From the NCBI GenBank assembly GCA_965216845.1, contig OZ244200.1, positions 868,001-932,000 on the forward strand: a stretch of DNA of 64,000 nt, given 5' to 3'. This stretch comes from Panacagrimonas sp965216845 (lineage in GTDB: Bacteria > Pseudomonadota > Gammaproteobacteria > Nevskiales > Nevskiaceae). A program made the translations under genes and the position numbers. Positions within the stretch are counted from its first letter, which is position 1. Every line of letters begins with the position of its first letter. This document shows positions 7,934 to 16,841 of this stretch, one piece after another. The notes under the pieces are model-generated. The model saw only the letters and a list, made by a program, of their open reading frames with translations, ran no database searches and was not told where the DNA came from.

Positions 7934-9784
7934 ATGCTCTCGCTGTTCCAGCGCAAAAGGGTGCCACCCGCCGCCGGCACACCGCCCACCTCCGCCATCG
8001 AAACTCCGAAAGGGTCGATGCGGCCGGAGTCGGCCGCATCGCTGCTGGCCACGCCGCGCCGGCAGAAACTGCTGGAACACATCTGGCAGCGCACATCGCT
8101 CTCGCGCCGGCAGTTCGCCACGCTCTACCTCGCCCCACTGGAGCGCTACGCCGAGCTGGTCCAGCAGTTCCCGGCCTCCGAGAACCACCACCACGCCTAT
8201 CCGGGCGGCATGCTGGACCACGGCCTGGAGATCGTCGCCTATGCGCTGAAGCTGCGGCAGTCATACCTGCTGCCTGCGGGCGTCACGCCGGAGGCACAGG
8301 CGGCCCAGGCCGAAGCCTGGACCGCAGGCACGGCCTACGCGGCCCTGCTGCACGACATCGGCAAGATTGCGGTCGATCTGCACGTCGAACATGCCGACGG
8401 CAGCGTCTGGCATCCCTGGCACGGCCCGCTGCGAAAGCCCTACCGCTTCCGTTACCGAAAGGAGCGCGAGTACCGCCTGCACAGCGCCGCCACCGGGCTG
8501 CTCTACGCGCGCCTTCTCGATCGGGACATCTTCGACTGGCTCAGCGGCTATCCCGACCTCTGGGCCGCGCTGCTGTACGTGCTGGCCGGTCAGTACGAGC
8601 ATGCCGGCACGCTCGGCGAACTGGTCGTGCAGGCCGACCAGGCATCGGTCGCCCAGGAACTCGGCGGCGATCCCAGCAAGGCGCTGGCGGCGCCCAAGCA
8701 TGCGCTGCAACGCAAATTGCTCGACGGCTTGCGCTACCTGCTCAAGGAAGAATTCAAGTTGAACCAGGCCGGTCCGGCGGACGGTTGGCTGACCCAAGAC
8801 GCTCTGTGGCTGGTGAGTAAGACCGTCTCCGACAAGCTGCGCGCCCATCTGCTGGCGCAGGGCATCGACGGCATCCCGGCGAGCAACACGGCGGTGTTCA
8901 ACGTGCTGCAGGATCACGGCATCGTGCAACCGACGCCGGATGGCAAGGCGATCTGGAAGGCTACCGTCACCAGCGACGCCGGCTGGTCGCACGCCTTCAC
9001 CTTCCTGAAACTCTCGCCGGCGATGATCTGGGATGCCGCCGACCGGCCGGCGCCGTTCGCAGGCCGTGTGCAGGTCGAAGAGGAACAGGCGGAGCCGACG
9101 CCGCAGGCGCCGGCGATGCCCGATGGGCCGCGCGCGGAAGGCATCGAAGCTGCATCCGCGAGCACGACGCCGATCGCATCCGCAGCCATGGACACCGGCG
9201 TGGCCGCGCTGCTCGACCTGCTGGGCGACACCGCTCCACCCACGGCACCGGAGATCCCGAGTTCCCCTGTTGCCGAGCCCGAGCCGGCCCCTTCGACCAT
9301 GCCCCCGCCGCAGATGGGCCTCGCGCCTTCCCAGGATCGCGCGGAGCCCTCCGGGGCGCACTTCATGGCCTGGCTGCGTCAGAGCATCCAGACGCGCAAG
9401 CTCATCATCAACGACGCCAAGGCCCTGGTGCATACCGTCGCCGGTACGACCTATCTCGTCAGCCCCGGCGTGTTCCAGCGCTACGCGCAGGAGTACCTTC
9501 AAGTCGCCGCCCTGGCCAAGCAGGAGAAGCTGGAGGGGTGGCAGTGGGTGCAGAAGCGCTTCGAGAAGCTGGGACAGCACCGCAAGCAGCCCAGCGGGCT
9601 GAACATCTGGACCTGCGAAGTCACGGGGCCGCGCAAGTCGCGCCGGCTGCACGGCTACCTGCTCGCGAGCCCGGATGCGCTGTTCCAGGAGACGCCGCCA
9701 GACAACCCATACCTGCGGCTCCTCAACGAGGCCGCAAAGCGCGAAGATTCAGCCCTTGGGGGCAAGGACGACGATCAGGCGTAG
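7934..9784 (+). CDS. traI: MobH-type ICE relaxase, TIGR03760 (PFL_4751, TraI-like) family
   Basis: A 616-residue relaxase of the MobH class that would nick oriT and pilot the transferred strand. The TraI_2 N-terminal HD-hydrolase-like domain shows HHHAYPGGMLDHGLE at about residues 85-99 and LLHDIGK at 139-145, the metal-binding signature of MobH. A Pro/Ala-rich linker (about 380-470) leads to a compact C-terminal domain (about 475-600) typical of this family. ATG 7934 gives the full length. The gene is immediately downstream of the AAAGG repeat region and convergent with the XRE regulator. It has no disrupted motif, so it is probably functional. Confidence 0.88.
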   Translation: MLSLFQRKRVPPAAGTPPTSAIETPKGSMRPESAASLLATPRRQKLLEHIWQRTSLSRRQFATLYLAPLERYAELVQQFPASENHHHAYPGGMLDHGLEIVAYALKLRQSYLLPAGVTPEAQAAQAEAWTAGTAYAALLHDIGKIAVDLHVEHADGSVWHPWHGPLRKPYRFRYRKEREYRLHSAATGLLYARLLDRDIFDWLSGYPDLWAALLYVLAGQYEHAGTLGELVVQADQASVAQELGGDPSKALAAPKHALQRKLLDGLRYLLKEEFKLNQAGPADGWLTQDALWLVSKTVSDKLRAHLLAQGIDGIPASNTAVFNVLQDHGIVQPTPDGKAIWKATVTSDAGWSHAFTFLKLSPAMIWDAADRPAPFAGRVQVEEEQAEPTPQAPAMPDGPRAEGIEAASASTTPIASAAMDTGVAALLDLLGDTAPPTAPEIPSSPVAEPEPAPSTMPPPQMGLAPSQDRAEPSGAHFMAWLRQSIQTRKLIINDAKALVHTVAGTTYLVSPGVFQRYAQEYLQVAALAKQEKLEGWQWVQKRFEKLGQHRKQPSGLNIWTCEVTGPRKSRRLHGYLLASPDALFQETPPDNPYLRLLNEAAKREDSALGGKDDDQA

Positions 9785-9810
9785 GCATGCGACCGCTGTG
9801 CGGGCCGGCT

Positions 9811-10116
9811 TCAATCTGCGGATGGGGCCGACTCCGCCAGCTTGGCTTCGGTCAGAGCCATCAAGTGGGCGGAACTGCATTTCAGCGCACGGGCAATCTT
9901 GAGGATGAGAGGGAGCGTGGGGACATGCTCGCCGCGCTCGATCTTGCCCATGTGCGACCGTTCGATGCCGGCCATGTGGGCCAGCGTTTCCTGAGCGATG
10001 CCCTGGTTGGTTCTTTCTTCCCGCACGGCAGCCCCAAACGCGATGGCTGGTTCCGCTTCGTAGGTAGTGGTGCCGGTGGGGCGGCCCCTTTGGATCGAAC
10101 GCTTTGGCATTGCCAA
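9811..10116 (-). CDS. XRE-family HTH transcriptional regulator
   Basis: A 101-residue protein consisting of one Cro/C1-type helix-turn-helix (residues about 29-85: FGAAVREERTNQGIAQETLA, then MAGIERSHMGKIERGEHVPT). The 28-residue N-terminal tail is basic. It is divergent from the HTH-less LysR protein and faces the relaxase gene, whose stop is 26 bases away. Such regulators control ICE excision or transfer genes in related elements; the target here is inferred to be the intergenic region 10117-10216. An in-frame ATG two codons downstream is an alternative start. Confidence 0.85.
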   Translation of the reverse strand: MAMPKRSIQRGRPTGTTTYEAEPAIAFGAAVREERTNQGIAQETLAHMAGIERSHMGKIERGEHVPTLPLILKIARALKCSSAHLMALTEAKLAESAPSAD

Positions 10117-10147
10117 GAGCGTCGAACACGGTCACGATTTAAACCAC

Positions 10148-10159
10148 GTTAAACTTAAC
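10148..10159. promoter_or_regulatory. Palindromic operator candidate between divergent regulators
   Basis: The perfect palindrome GTTAA-AC-TTAAC lies in an AT-rich stretch between the XRE gene (leftward) and the LysR-domain gene (rightward). Its symmetry and position suit a site for autoregulation by the XRE protein. No binding evidence is available from sequence alone. Confidence 0.35.
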
Positions 10160-10216
10160 TCATTCAACGGCTTCGAGATCAGTTGCCACGAGTTCACCGC
10201 CTGGGGGGAGCTGGAC

Positions 10217-10843
10217 GTGGAATCGAGTGACATCACCGCCGAAATTCGCATGGCCGTCCTCGGCGAATGGGTGCCTCCCCAGCTCGCCGACGTGCTCGCC
10301 CTGCAGCGTGCCGAAGAGCCGGAGACTCATGCCGTCCTGGCCGGCTGGACAGATCCCGGTCGAGGCGCGGAGCTGCCGGACGACGGCTTCGACTTCGCCT
10401 TGTCTGCGGTTTCCCGGCAGTGGCCTGGCTGGGTATGCGAACCGCTGTGGCATGACACGCTGGCGGTCGCCGTGGCCAAGCGCTCCCACCTGCTGGCCTA
10501 CCGTGAAGTGCCGTGCGGTGAAGTGCTCAAGCAGCCCTTGATCTGCTCGCAGTCCACGGCCGATGAACCATGGCGCATGACCGTGCAGCGTGTGTTCGAA
10601 AACGCGCTGCAAGAGCGAGAGCAAACGGTGGAGACATTCGATGTGGCGATGACGCTGGTTGCCGCCGGGTACGGGATCGCCATTGCACCTGCCGCGAGAC
10701 TGGCGAGCTACTTACGCCGAGGCATCGCCGTGCGGCCGCTGGCCGGCGCACCAACGATCGTGATGGCTTACCTGCTCCGCCGCGACGCTTCCTTGTCGGA
10801 CACCCAGGCCAGATTCGCCCGCCGCGCGCGCTTGGTGTCCTGA
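10217..10843 (+). CDS. LysR substrate-binding-domain protein lacking the DNA-binding domain
   Basis: A 208-residue protein matching the effector-binding (periplasmic-binding-fold) domain of LysR regulators. It covers the region from IRMAVLGEWVPPQLADVLALQ through the subdomain hinge to the conserved TLVAAGYGIAIAPAA motif. No winged-helix HTH precedes it. GTG 10217 is a good start because GGGGGAG at 10203-10209 is spaced 7 bases before it, so this may be a genuine stand-alone protein and not a decayed regulator. It is divergent from the XRE gene. Possible roles are ligand sensing for the ICE or a dominant partner of a full-length LysR protein encoded elsewhere. Confidence 0.7.
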   Translation: MESSDITAEIRMAVLGEWVPPQLADVLALQRAEEPETHAVLAGWTDPGRGAELPDDGFDFALSAVSRQWPGWVCEPLWHDTLAVAVAKRSHLLAYREVPCGEVLKQPLICSQSTADEPWRMTVQRVFENALQEREQTVETFDVAMTLVAAGYGIAIAPAARLASYLRRGIAVRPLAGAPTIVMAYLLRRDASLSDTQARFARRARLVS

Positions 10844-10890
10844 CAGAGGCGCGGGGATCGGGGTTTCGCCACGATCCCGCATTCCTGCTG

Positions 10891-12744
10891 CTAGGCGACT
10901 CCGACTCGCAGCGGGGTCCATTCGCTTTCCTTCACGGCTGCGCTCACTGCCATGACGAGCTTGTCGAGATTGCTGGCCGTCACGCCCTCTAGTGCCGAAT
11001 GCCCCCGCAGCATCGAGCGCGGTTGCAGCAGTGCATGGTAGATCTGCCAAGGGTCCGCACCCCTGGTCAGCTTGAGGACGGACTGGATCAGCTCGTGTTT
11101 GAGTGGGTCGAGATGCCAATCCGGCACGCGCTGGCCGCGGTTGCCCACGTTCAACGCCAGCAAGTTGCCCGCCTTGATCTCGTAGCTGATCCACCTGCGG
11201 GACTTGCCCGCCATCTTGGCAAACGCCGCGACGGGAAGGTTGTGCGGCGCTTCGAAGACATCGAACAGTTCCATCCTCTCGCGCTGAATGTCCGAAGGCA
11301 CCAGCGGCGCGGCCGATCGAGGGGGCGGAACCGCCGGCAGCCGATGTGCGGCGGCAGAAACCAACGGCATGGCGTCACCCGGCTTCGTCACGAGCAGGAT
11401 TGGCGAAGCGGCAACCGGCGTGGAGGGTGCGCTTGCGGTTTGCTCATTCGGGAACGCGGGCACGCCTTCCAGATGCACGGTGAGCGGCATGCTGGCCGCC
11501 TCGACCTGGTTCTGCTCGAAGAGGTCGAGCCGATCGGCCCAGTCCTGCATCATGCGGCGACGCTGCTCCACGTACTCGGCATGGTTGTAGGTCGCGCTGA
11601 CCTTGTTGGGATCGACATGCGAGAGCTGTGCATCCACCCAGACCTTCGGGTAGCCGATCTCGTTGAGCGCAGTGGACATCGTGCCGCGGATGCCGTGTCC
11701 GGTCAGGCGTTCCTGATAGCCCATGCGCTTGAGGGCACCATTGAGCGTGTTCTCGCTGATGCGCTTCTTCAAGTCGCTGTCGTGCCGGAACAGGTAGCGC
11801 TGGGCCGGCTTGAACTCATCAAGCAGGTGCCGGACGATCTCCATGGCCTGAATCGACAAAGGCACGATGTAGGGCGGGATGTCCTTCGGCTGCTGCCGCT
11901 TCTTGCGCATATCCAACTGGAGTTGCTTCACGACGTCGGGCGGGATGATCCACAACCCACGGTCCAGATCGAATTGATCCGGCATCGCCTGTCGCAGCTC
12001 GCCGGTTCGCACGCCGGTCAGCAGCAACAGCCGCAGCCCGAGCTGGGTCTGCCGCCTGCCGCGATAGCTGCGCAGCCGCTGCAACAGCTTCGGCAGCTCG
12101 GCCATGCGCAGGAACGGGTTGTGGTTGACGGGTGGCAGCGGCAGCGCCACCACATCGAGATCGGAGGCAGGGTTCTGCTCCAGGCCCGGCACGATCACCA
12201 GCGCGTAGCGGAACAGTTGGTTGAACCACGTCCTGACTTTCTCGGCGACGGAGAGCGCCCTGCGCTTCTCGATCTTGGCAATCACCTCCAAGAGGTCGGG
12301 ACGCTTGATCTCATAGACCGACCGCTTGCCCAAGGCGGGCAGCACATCCTTGTCGAAGATGCGCGGAAGTATCGAAAGGGTCGTCTGCCGGCCTTCCTTG
12401 AGGCTGAGCCCGCGATGCTTGAGCCACTTGCGATACACCGCCTCGAAGGTGTTTTCGTCGGCGAGCCGGACAGCGGTGCGCTTCTGCTTGCGGTGAACGC
12501 GAGGATTGGTGCCTTTGGCCAGCAGGGCGCGCGCTTCGTCGCGCAGGCTGCGGGCCTCGCGAAGCGTCACCTCCGGGTAGGTGCCGAGCGACATCCGCTT
12601 CTGCTTGCCCGCCCAGTAGTAGCGGAAGTGCCAAGTCCTGCCCCCTGCAGCCGTGACGGCCAGGGAGAGGCCATCCAAGTCAGGGAGGGTGTATGCCTTG
12701 CCAGTTGCCTTGGCCTGCCGAACGGCCAGGTCTGAGAGTGCCAT
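10891..12744 (-). CDS. intB: ICE tyrosine integrase with Xre/ParS-like C-terminal domain
   Basis: A 617-residue site-specific recombinase of the IntB13/P4 type. Residues 1-90 are the DUF4102 arm-binding domain, followed by a SAM-like core-binding domain (about 97-185). The catalytic domain (about 210-400) shows Arg246 (TGVRTGEL), His350-x-x-Arg353 (GHGIR), His376 and the nucleophile Tyr386 (SATYNHAEY). An unusual extension (about 488-617) resembles Xre/MbcA/ParS (DUF2384) antitoxin domains. ATG 12744 begins the canonical N-terminus; the frame is open for 6 more codons. The gene starts 238 bases from the 3' end of tRNA-Gly and reads into the element, as intB13 does in ICEclc. It would catalyse integration and excision at that tRNA. 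Confidence 0.92.
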   Translation of the reverse strand: MALSDLAVRQAKATGKAYTLPDLDGLSLAVTAAGGRTWHFRYYWAGKQKRMSLGTYPEVTLREARSLRDEARALLAKGTNPRVHRKQKRTAVRLADENTFEAVYRKWLKHRGLSLKEGRQTTLSILPRIFDKDVLPALGKRSVYEIKRPDLLEVIAKIEKRRALSVAEKVRTWFNQLFRYALVIVPGLEQNPASDLDVVALPLPPVNHNPFLRMAELPKLLQRLRSYRGRRQTQLGLRLLLLTGVRTGELRQAMPDQFDLDRGLWIIPPDVVKQLQLDMRKKRQQPKDIPPYIVPLSIQAMEIVRHLLDEFKPAQRYLFRHDSDLKKRISENTLNGALKRMGYQERLTGHGIRGTMSTALNEIGYPKVWVDAQLSHVDPNKVSATYNHAEYVEQRRRMMQDWADRLDLFEQNQVEAASMPLTVHLEGVPAFPNEQTASAPSTPVAASPILLVTKPGDAMPLVSAAAHRLPAVPPPRSAAPLVPSDIQRERMELFDVFEAPHNLPVAAFAKMAGKSRRWISYEIKAGNLLALNVGNRGQRVPDWHLDPLKHELIQSVLKLTRGADPWQIYHALLQPRSMLRGHSALEGVTASNLDKLVMAVSAAVKESEWTPLRVGVA

Positions 12745-12982
12745 GCTCTTGCTCCTGAACATGAGTCAGGAACCAGATGCTGGTCACGTCGACCTCGCCC
12801 CTCCATCAACAATCCGGAATCAGCCGCGCCCGCAAAAATGGACTTGTTTGTGGACTTAAAAGTCCCGGCTGTAGGCGGATCGCAGTGGACCACGGCAGAA
12901 CGTCAAAGAGAGGAAAAGTCTTTGTGGAGCAATGACTTGCAGACTCTCTTGGACTTCTGCGGAAGTCCGCAGAATGATGCAG
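12745..12982. other. ICE end between integrase and tRNA with GGACTT/AAGTCC hexamers
   Basis: No gene. The hexamer GGACTT or its complement occurs at 12840-12845, 12852-12857, 12860-12865, 12951-12956 and 12963-12968. Two pairs form palindromes: GGACTT-AA-AAGTCC at 12852-12865, and GGACTT-CTGCGG-AAGTCC at 12951-12968. A second, overlapping perfect stem (TTCTGCGGA / TCCGCAGAA, 12955-12974) ends 8 bases before the tRNA. Repeated short sites at an element end are typical of integrase arm sites or excisionase sites. The region should also carry the integrase promoter. Confidence 0.5.
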
Positions 12983-13000
12983 TGGAGCGGGCGATGGGAA
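12983..13000. other. ICE attachment site (att) in the 3' end of tRNA-Gly
   Basis: The element boundary is placed at the 3' end of tRNA-Gly(CCC), including its encoded CCA. ICEclc-family integrases recombine within the last 18 bases of tRNA-Gly genes, and the intact tRNA lies on the chromosomal side. The other att copy is outside this window, so the exact crossover cannot be confirmed here. Confidence 0.65.
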
Positions 13001-13056
13001 TCGAACCCACGTCAGAAGCTTGGGAAGCTTCGGTTCTACCATTAAACTACGCCCGC
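12983..13056 (-). tRNA. glyT: tRNA-Gly(CCC)
   Basis: A 74-base tRNA including the encoded CCA. The acceptor stem is GCGGGCG / CGCCCGC. The D-arm is GTTT-AATGGT-AGAAC. The anticodon stem GAAGC / GCTTC carries the 7-base loop TTCCCAA, giving anticodon CCC. The T-arm has the TTCGATT loop. It has no variable extra arm. It reads toward the ICE, with its 3' end forming the att site, so the insertion leaves it intact. It lies upstream of and divergent from thiS. Confidence 0.92.
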
Positions 13057-13101
13057 ATTGGCTGGATCATACCGTCCCGGCCGGCTTTGGTTAAGAGAAA
13101 A

Positions 13102-13302
13102 ATGCGGCTTACGGTCAACGGTCAGAGTCAACAACTCGCAGATGAGGCGAATCTGGTCGATTTGATCAGCGCGCTGCAACTCGGCGGGCGCCGGCTGGCG
13201 ATTGAGCTCAACGGCGAGATCGTGCCGCGATCTCAGCACGCGCAAACGACTCTGTCCGACGGCGATCAAATAGAGATCGTGCAAGCCGTCGGCGGCGGAT
13301 AG
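13102..13302 (+). CDS. thiS: Sulfur carrier protein ThiS
   Basis: A 66-residue ubiquitin-fold sulfur carrier for synthesis of the thiamine thiazole ring. The diagnostic C-terminal Gly-Gly is present (IVQAVGGG), where adenylation and thiocarboxylation occur. ATG 13102 starts the normal MRLTVNG N-terminus; the longer open frame upstream runs through the tRNA and is not coding. It lies 17 bases before thiG, its acceptor enzyme, so the two are co-transcribed. ThiF and ThiH/ThiO partners are not in the window. Confidence 0.92.
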   Translation: MRLTVNGQSQQLADEANLVDLISALQLGGRRLAIELNGEIVPRSQHAQTTLSDGDQIEIVQAVGGG

Positions 13303-13319
13303 GCAAACAGGACAAATCA

Positions 13320-14108
<789 letters not shown>

Positions 14109-14112
14109 ATGG

Positions 14113-14826
14113 GTGTTTGAATCCGTGCAGGAATCAGTAGGGGAGCCGTCAGGCGCCCATCGTCCGATCCGCAGCTTCGTCCGCCGTCAGGGGCGCATGA
14201 CGCCGGCGCAAAAGGCGGCGCTGGAGCAGTTGTGGCCAATCTACGGCCTGGATGGCAGCGGTGGCTGCCTGGATCTGGGCAGCATTTTCGAGGCTCCGAA
14301 TCCGGTGAGTCTGGAAATCGGCTTTGGCAATGGCGAAGCGCTGATTTCGCGCGCCGCGTCTTTCCGGAAGACGAATTATCTGGGCGTGGAAGTTCACCTG
14401 CCTGGCGTTGGTCGCGCTTTGAGTCAGGCGCAGGAACGGGAGCTGAAAAATCTGCGCCTGGTCGCTGACGATGCGGTGGACTTTCTGAAACAGAGAATTG
14501 CCGACGCCAGCTTGAGTGAGATTCTGATTGAGTTTCCTGACCCCTGGCCCAAGAAGCGCCATCACAAGCGCCGACTGATTCAAACTGATTTCGTACGCTT
14601 GCTGGCCTCCAAGCTGAAAACGGGCGGCGCCCTGCGCCTGGCCACGGATTGGGCGCCGTACGCGGAACACATGCTGGAAGTGCTCCGGGCAGAGCCGCTG
14701 CTGAGCAATACCTCTTCCACGGTGGATTATGTTCCGCGACCGCAAAGCCGACCGCTCACCCGCTTTGAACGGCGCGGCGAAAAGCTCGGTCACGCGGTGT
14801 TCGATCTGGAATTCAGGCGCCTCTGA
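14113..14826 (+). CDS. trmB: tRNA (guanine-N7-)-methyltransferase TrmB
   Basis: A protein of about 237 residues that methylates G46 of tRNA using SAM. The N-terminal RSFVRRQGRMTPAQ signature, the SAM-binding LEIGFGNGE motif and the class-defining EFPDPWPKKRHHKRRLIQ segment are all visible, followed by TDWAPYAEHM. There is no ATG at the expected place. GTG 14113 or GTG 14125 is the likely start, and neither has a strong ribosome-binding site, so translation may be coupled to thiG, which ends at 14108. The thiG-trmB neighbourhood is common in Gammaproteobacteria. Confidence 0.9.
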   Translation: MFESVQESVGEPSGAHRPIRSFVRRQGRMTPAQKAALEQLWPIYGLDGSGGCLDLGSIFEAPNPVSLEIGFGNGEALISRAASFRKTNYLGVEVHLPGVGRALSQAQERELKNLRLVADDAVDFLKQRIADASLSEILIEFPDPWPKKRHHKRRLIQTDFVRLLASKLKTGGALRLATDWAPYAEHMLEVLRAEPLLSNTSSTVDYVPRPQSRPLTRFERRGEKLGHAVFDLEFRRL

Positions 14827-14999
14827 AGCCGGCGGCAGGTTGGTGTTCAAGCAATCCGTACGCTAGCGGCCCAAGATGAAAAGTGCAATATTTTGTTTGA
14901 TTCGTCAGGGTAATACCGGATAACGTTCGCATATTGGGTCGCTTACCATGCGACCGGACGGGTGAACGCTTCGCCCGCTTGCAAACGAGGAATGAACCG

Positions 15000-16841
15000 G
15001 TGAGGCCGACAGATATTCGCAATCCAGACTACTTTCACAAAGTGGTGGATTGTCAGTGGGCCTGCCCGGCGCACACACCCGTTCCCGAATACATTCGTTT
15101 GATTGCCGCCGGACGCTACGCCGATGCCTATATGGTGAACTGGCGCAGCAACGTCTTCCCCGGCATTCTGGGGCGCACCTGCGACCGGCCTTGCGAACCG
15201 GCCTGTCGCCGCGGACGGGTGGAGGAAAACAACGGCGAACAGCCGGAACCGGTGGCGATCTGCCGGCTCAAGCGCGTGGCCGCCGACATGAAAGGCGACA
15301 TCCGCAAACGCTTGCCGAAGAAGCCGCGCAAACAAAATGGACGCCGCATTGCCTGCGTCGGCGCCGGCCCCGCCTCACTCACCGTCGCGCGTGACCTGGC
15401 GCCGCTGGGCTATGACATCACCGTGTTCGACGCCGACCCCAAGGCCGGCGGTTTCATGCGCACGCAGGTGCCGCGCTTTCGCCTGCCCGAGTCGGTGATT
15501 GATGAGGAGGTTGGATACGTTCTGCGACACGGCGTGGAATTCATTGGCGGCAAGCGCATCGACTCCATGCGCGCCTTGCTGGAAGAGGGCTACGACGCCA
15601 TCTTCGCCGGCTGCGGCGCGCCGCGCGGCCGGGATCTGGAAATTCCGGGGCGGCAGGAGGCGGCGGCGGCGATTCACATTGGCATCGACTGGCTGGCTTC
15701 GGTTTATTTCGGCCACGTCGAAAACGTCGGCAAGCGTGTGATCGTCCTGGGCGGCGGCAATACGGCGATGGACTGTTGCCGTTCCGCGCGTCGGCTGGGC
15801 GGCGAGGACGTCAAGGTCATCGTGCGCTCCGAGTTCGAGCAGATGAAGGCCAGCCCCTGGGAAAAAGAGGACGCCATCGCCGAGGACATCCCGATTCTCG
15901 ACCTGCGCGTGCCCACGGCTTTCGTGCATGAGAACGGCAAGCTGGTGGGGATGCGCTTTGAAAAGGTGCGCGCCGAATACGACGATCAGGGACGGCGCAA
16001 ACTCAAACCGACCGGCGAGCCTGAAGAGTTCCACGCCTGCGACGAAGTACTGGTCGCGGTGGGTCAGGAAAACGCCTTCCCCTGGATTGAAAAGGACTGC
16101 GGCATCGCCTTCAACGAATGGGGCTTGCCGGTGCTGGATGAGGAGACGCATCAATCCTCGCTGCCGCAGGTGTTTTTTGGCGGCGACGCTGCCTTTGGTC
16201 CCAAGAACATCATCTGGGCGGTGGCGCACGGCCATGAGGCGGCGGTGAGCATCGACAAGCTGTTGAGCGGTGAAAGCCTCAAACCCAGGCCGCCGGCCAG
16301 CGTGGCGATGAGCTCGCAGAAAATGGGCATTCACGAATGGAGCTACGACAACGACGTTTCCGGCGACAACCGCTACAAGGTGCCCTGGGCGCCCAGCGAG
16401 CGCACGCTCAAAGACATTGCGGTGGAAGTGGAGCTGGGCTTTGACCCCGCCACCGCCTTCAAGGAAACCCAGCGTTGCCTGAACTGCGATGTGCAAACCG
16501 TGTTCGCCGACAAGCTGTGTATTGAATGCGACGCCTGCGTGGATGTCTGCCCGATGGATTGCATCAGCTTCACCGACAACGGCGAGGAAGCCGAACTGCG
16601 CCAGCGCTTGCGCGCGCCGGCGCGGAATCAGGAACAGGATCTGTACATTTCCGGCACCTTGAGCACCGGCCACATCATGGCCAAGGATGAAGACGTTTGC
16701 CTGCACTGTGGTTTGTGCGCCGAACGCTGCCCCACCGGCGCCTGGGACATGCAGAAGTTTTTGTTACACACCACGCAAGCGGGCCCGGCCTGTCGCAGCA
16801 AGGGGCTTAAACGGCCTAAAACTGCGGAGGTGACAACGTGA
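15000..16841 (+). CDS. GltD-like FAD/NAD(P) oxidoreductase with 4Fe-4S ferredoxin domains
   Basis: A 613-residue electron-transfer flavoprotein. An N-terminal GltD-type Fe-S region (CQWACPAHTPVPEYI, then CDRPCEPACRRG) is followed by two Rossmann folds (CVGAGPASLTVARDL near residue 118 for FAD; VIVLGGGNTAMDC near residue 245 for NAD(P)H). The C-terminal part has an eight-Cys two-cluster ferredoxin domain (CIECDACVDVCPMDC and CLHCGLCAERCPTGA). GTG 15000 has GAGG at 14987-14990; the open frame extends to a TTG at 14934. The last 4 bases overlap korA. It probably links NAD(P)H and ferredoxin for the 2-oxoacid oxidoreductase encoded next. Confidence 0.85.
   Translation: MRPTDIRNPDYFHKVVDCQWACPAHTPVPEYIRLIAAGRYADAYMVNWRSNVFPGILGRTCDRPCEPACRRGRVEENNGEQPEPVAICRLKRVAADMKGDIRKRLPKKPRKQNGRRIACVGAGPASLTVARDLAPLGYDITVFDADPKAGGFMRTQVPRFRLPESVIDEEVGYVLRHGVEFIGGKRIDSMRALLEEGYDAIFAGCGAPRGRDLEIPGRQEAAAAIHIGIDWLASVYFGHVENVGKRVIVLGGGNTAMDCCRSARRLGGEDVKVIVRSEFEQMKASPWEKEDAIAEDIPILDLRVPTAFVHENGKLVGMRFEKVRAEYDDQGRRKLKPTGEPEEFHACDEVLVAVGQENAFPWIEKDCGIAFNEWGLPVLDEETHQSSLPQVFFGGDAAFGPKNIIWAVAHGHEAAVSIDKLLSGESLKPRPPASVAMSSQKMGIHEWSYDNDVSGDNRYKVPWAPSERTLKDIAVEVELGFDPATAFKETQRCLNCDVQTVFADKLCIECDACVDVCPMDCISFTDNGEEAELRQRLRAPARNQEQDLYISGTLSTGHIMAKDEDVCLHCGLCAERCPTGAWDMQKFLLHTTQAGPACRSKGLKRPKTAEVTT

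Noticed and set aside
10999..12735. 578-codon plus-strand open frame opposite the integrase
   Set aside because: It mirrors the integrase almost end to end, has no motif, and the integrase catalytic residues are unambiguous.
12838..13302. 154-codon frame spanning the ICE end, the tRNA and thiS
   Set aside because: Only the last 66 codons are ThiS; the upstream part translates the att region and the tRNA in a non-coding way.
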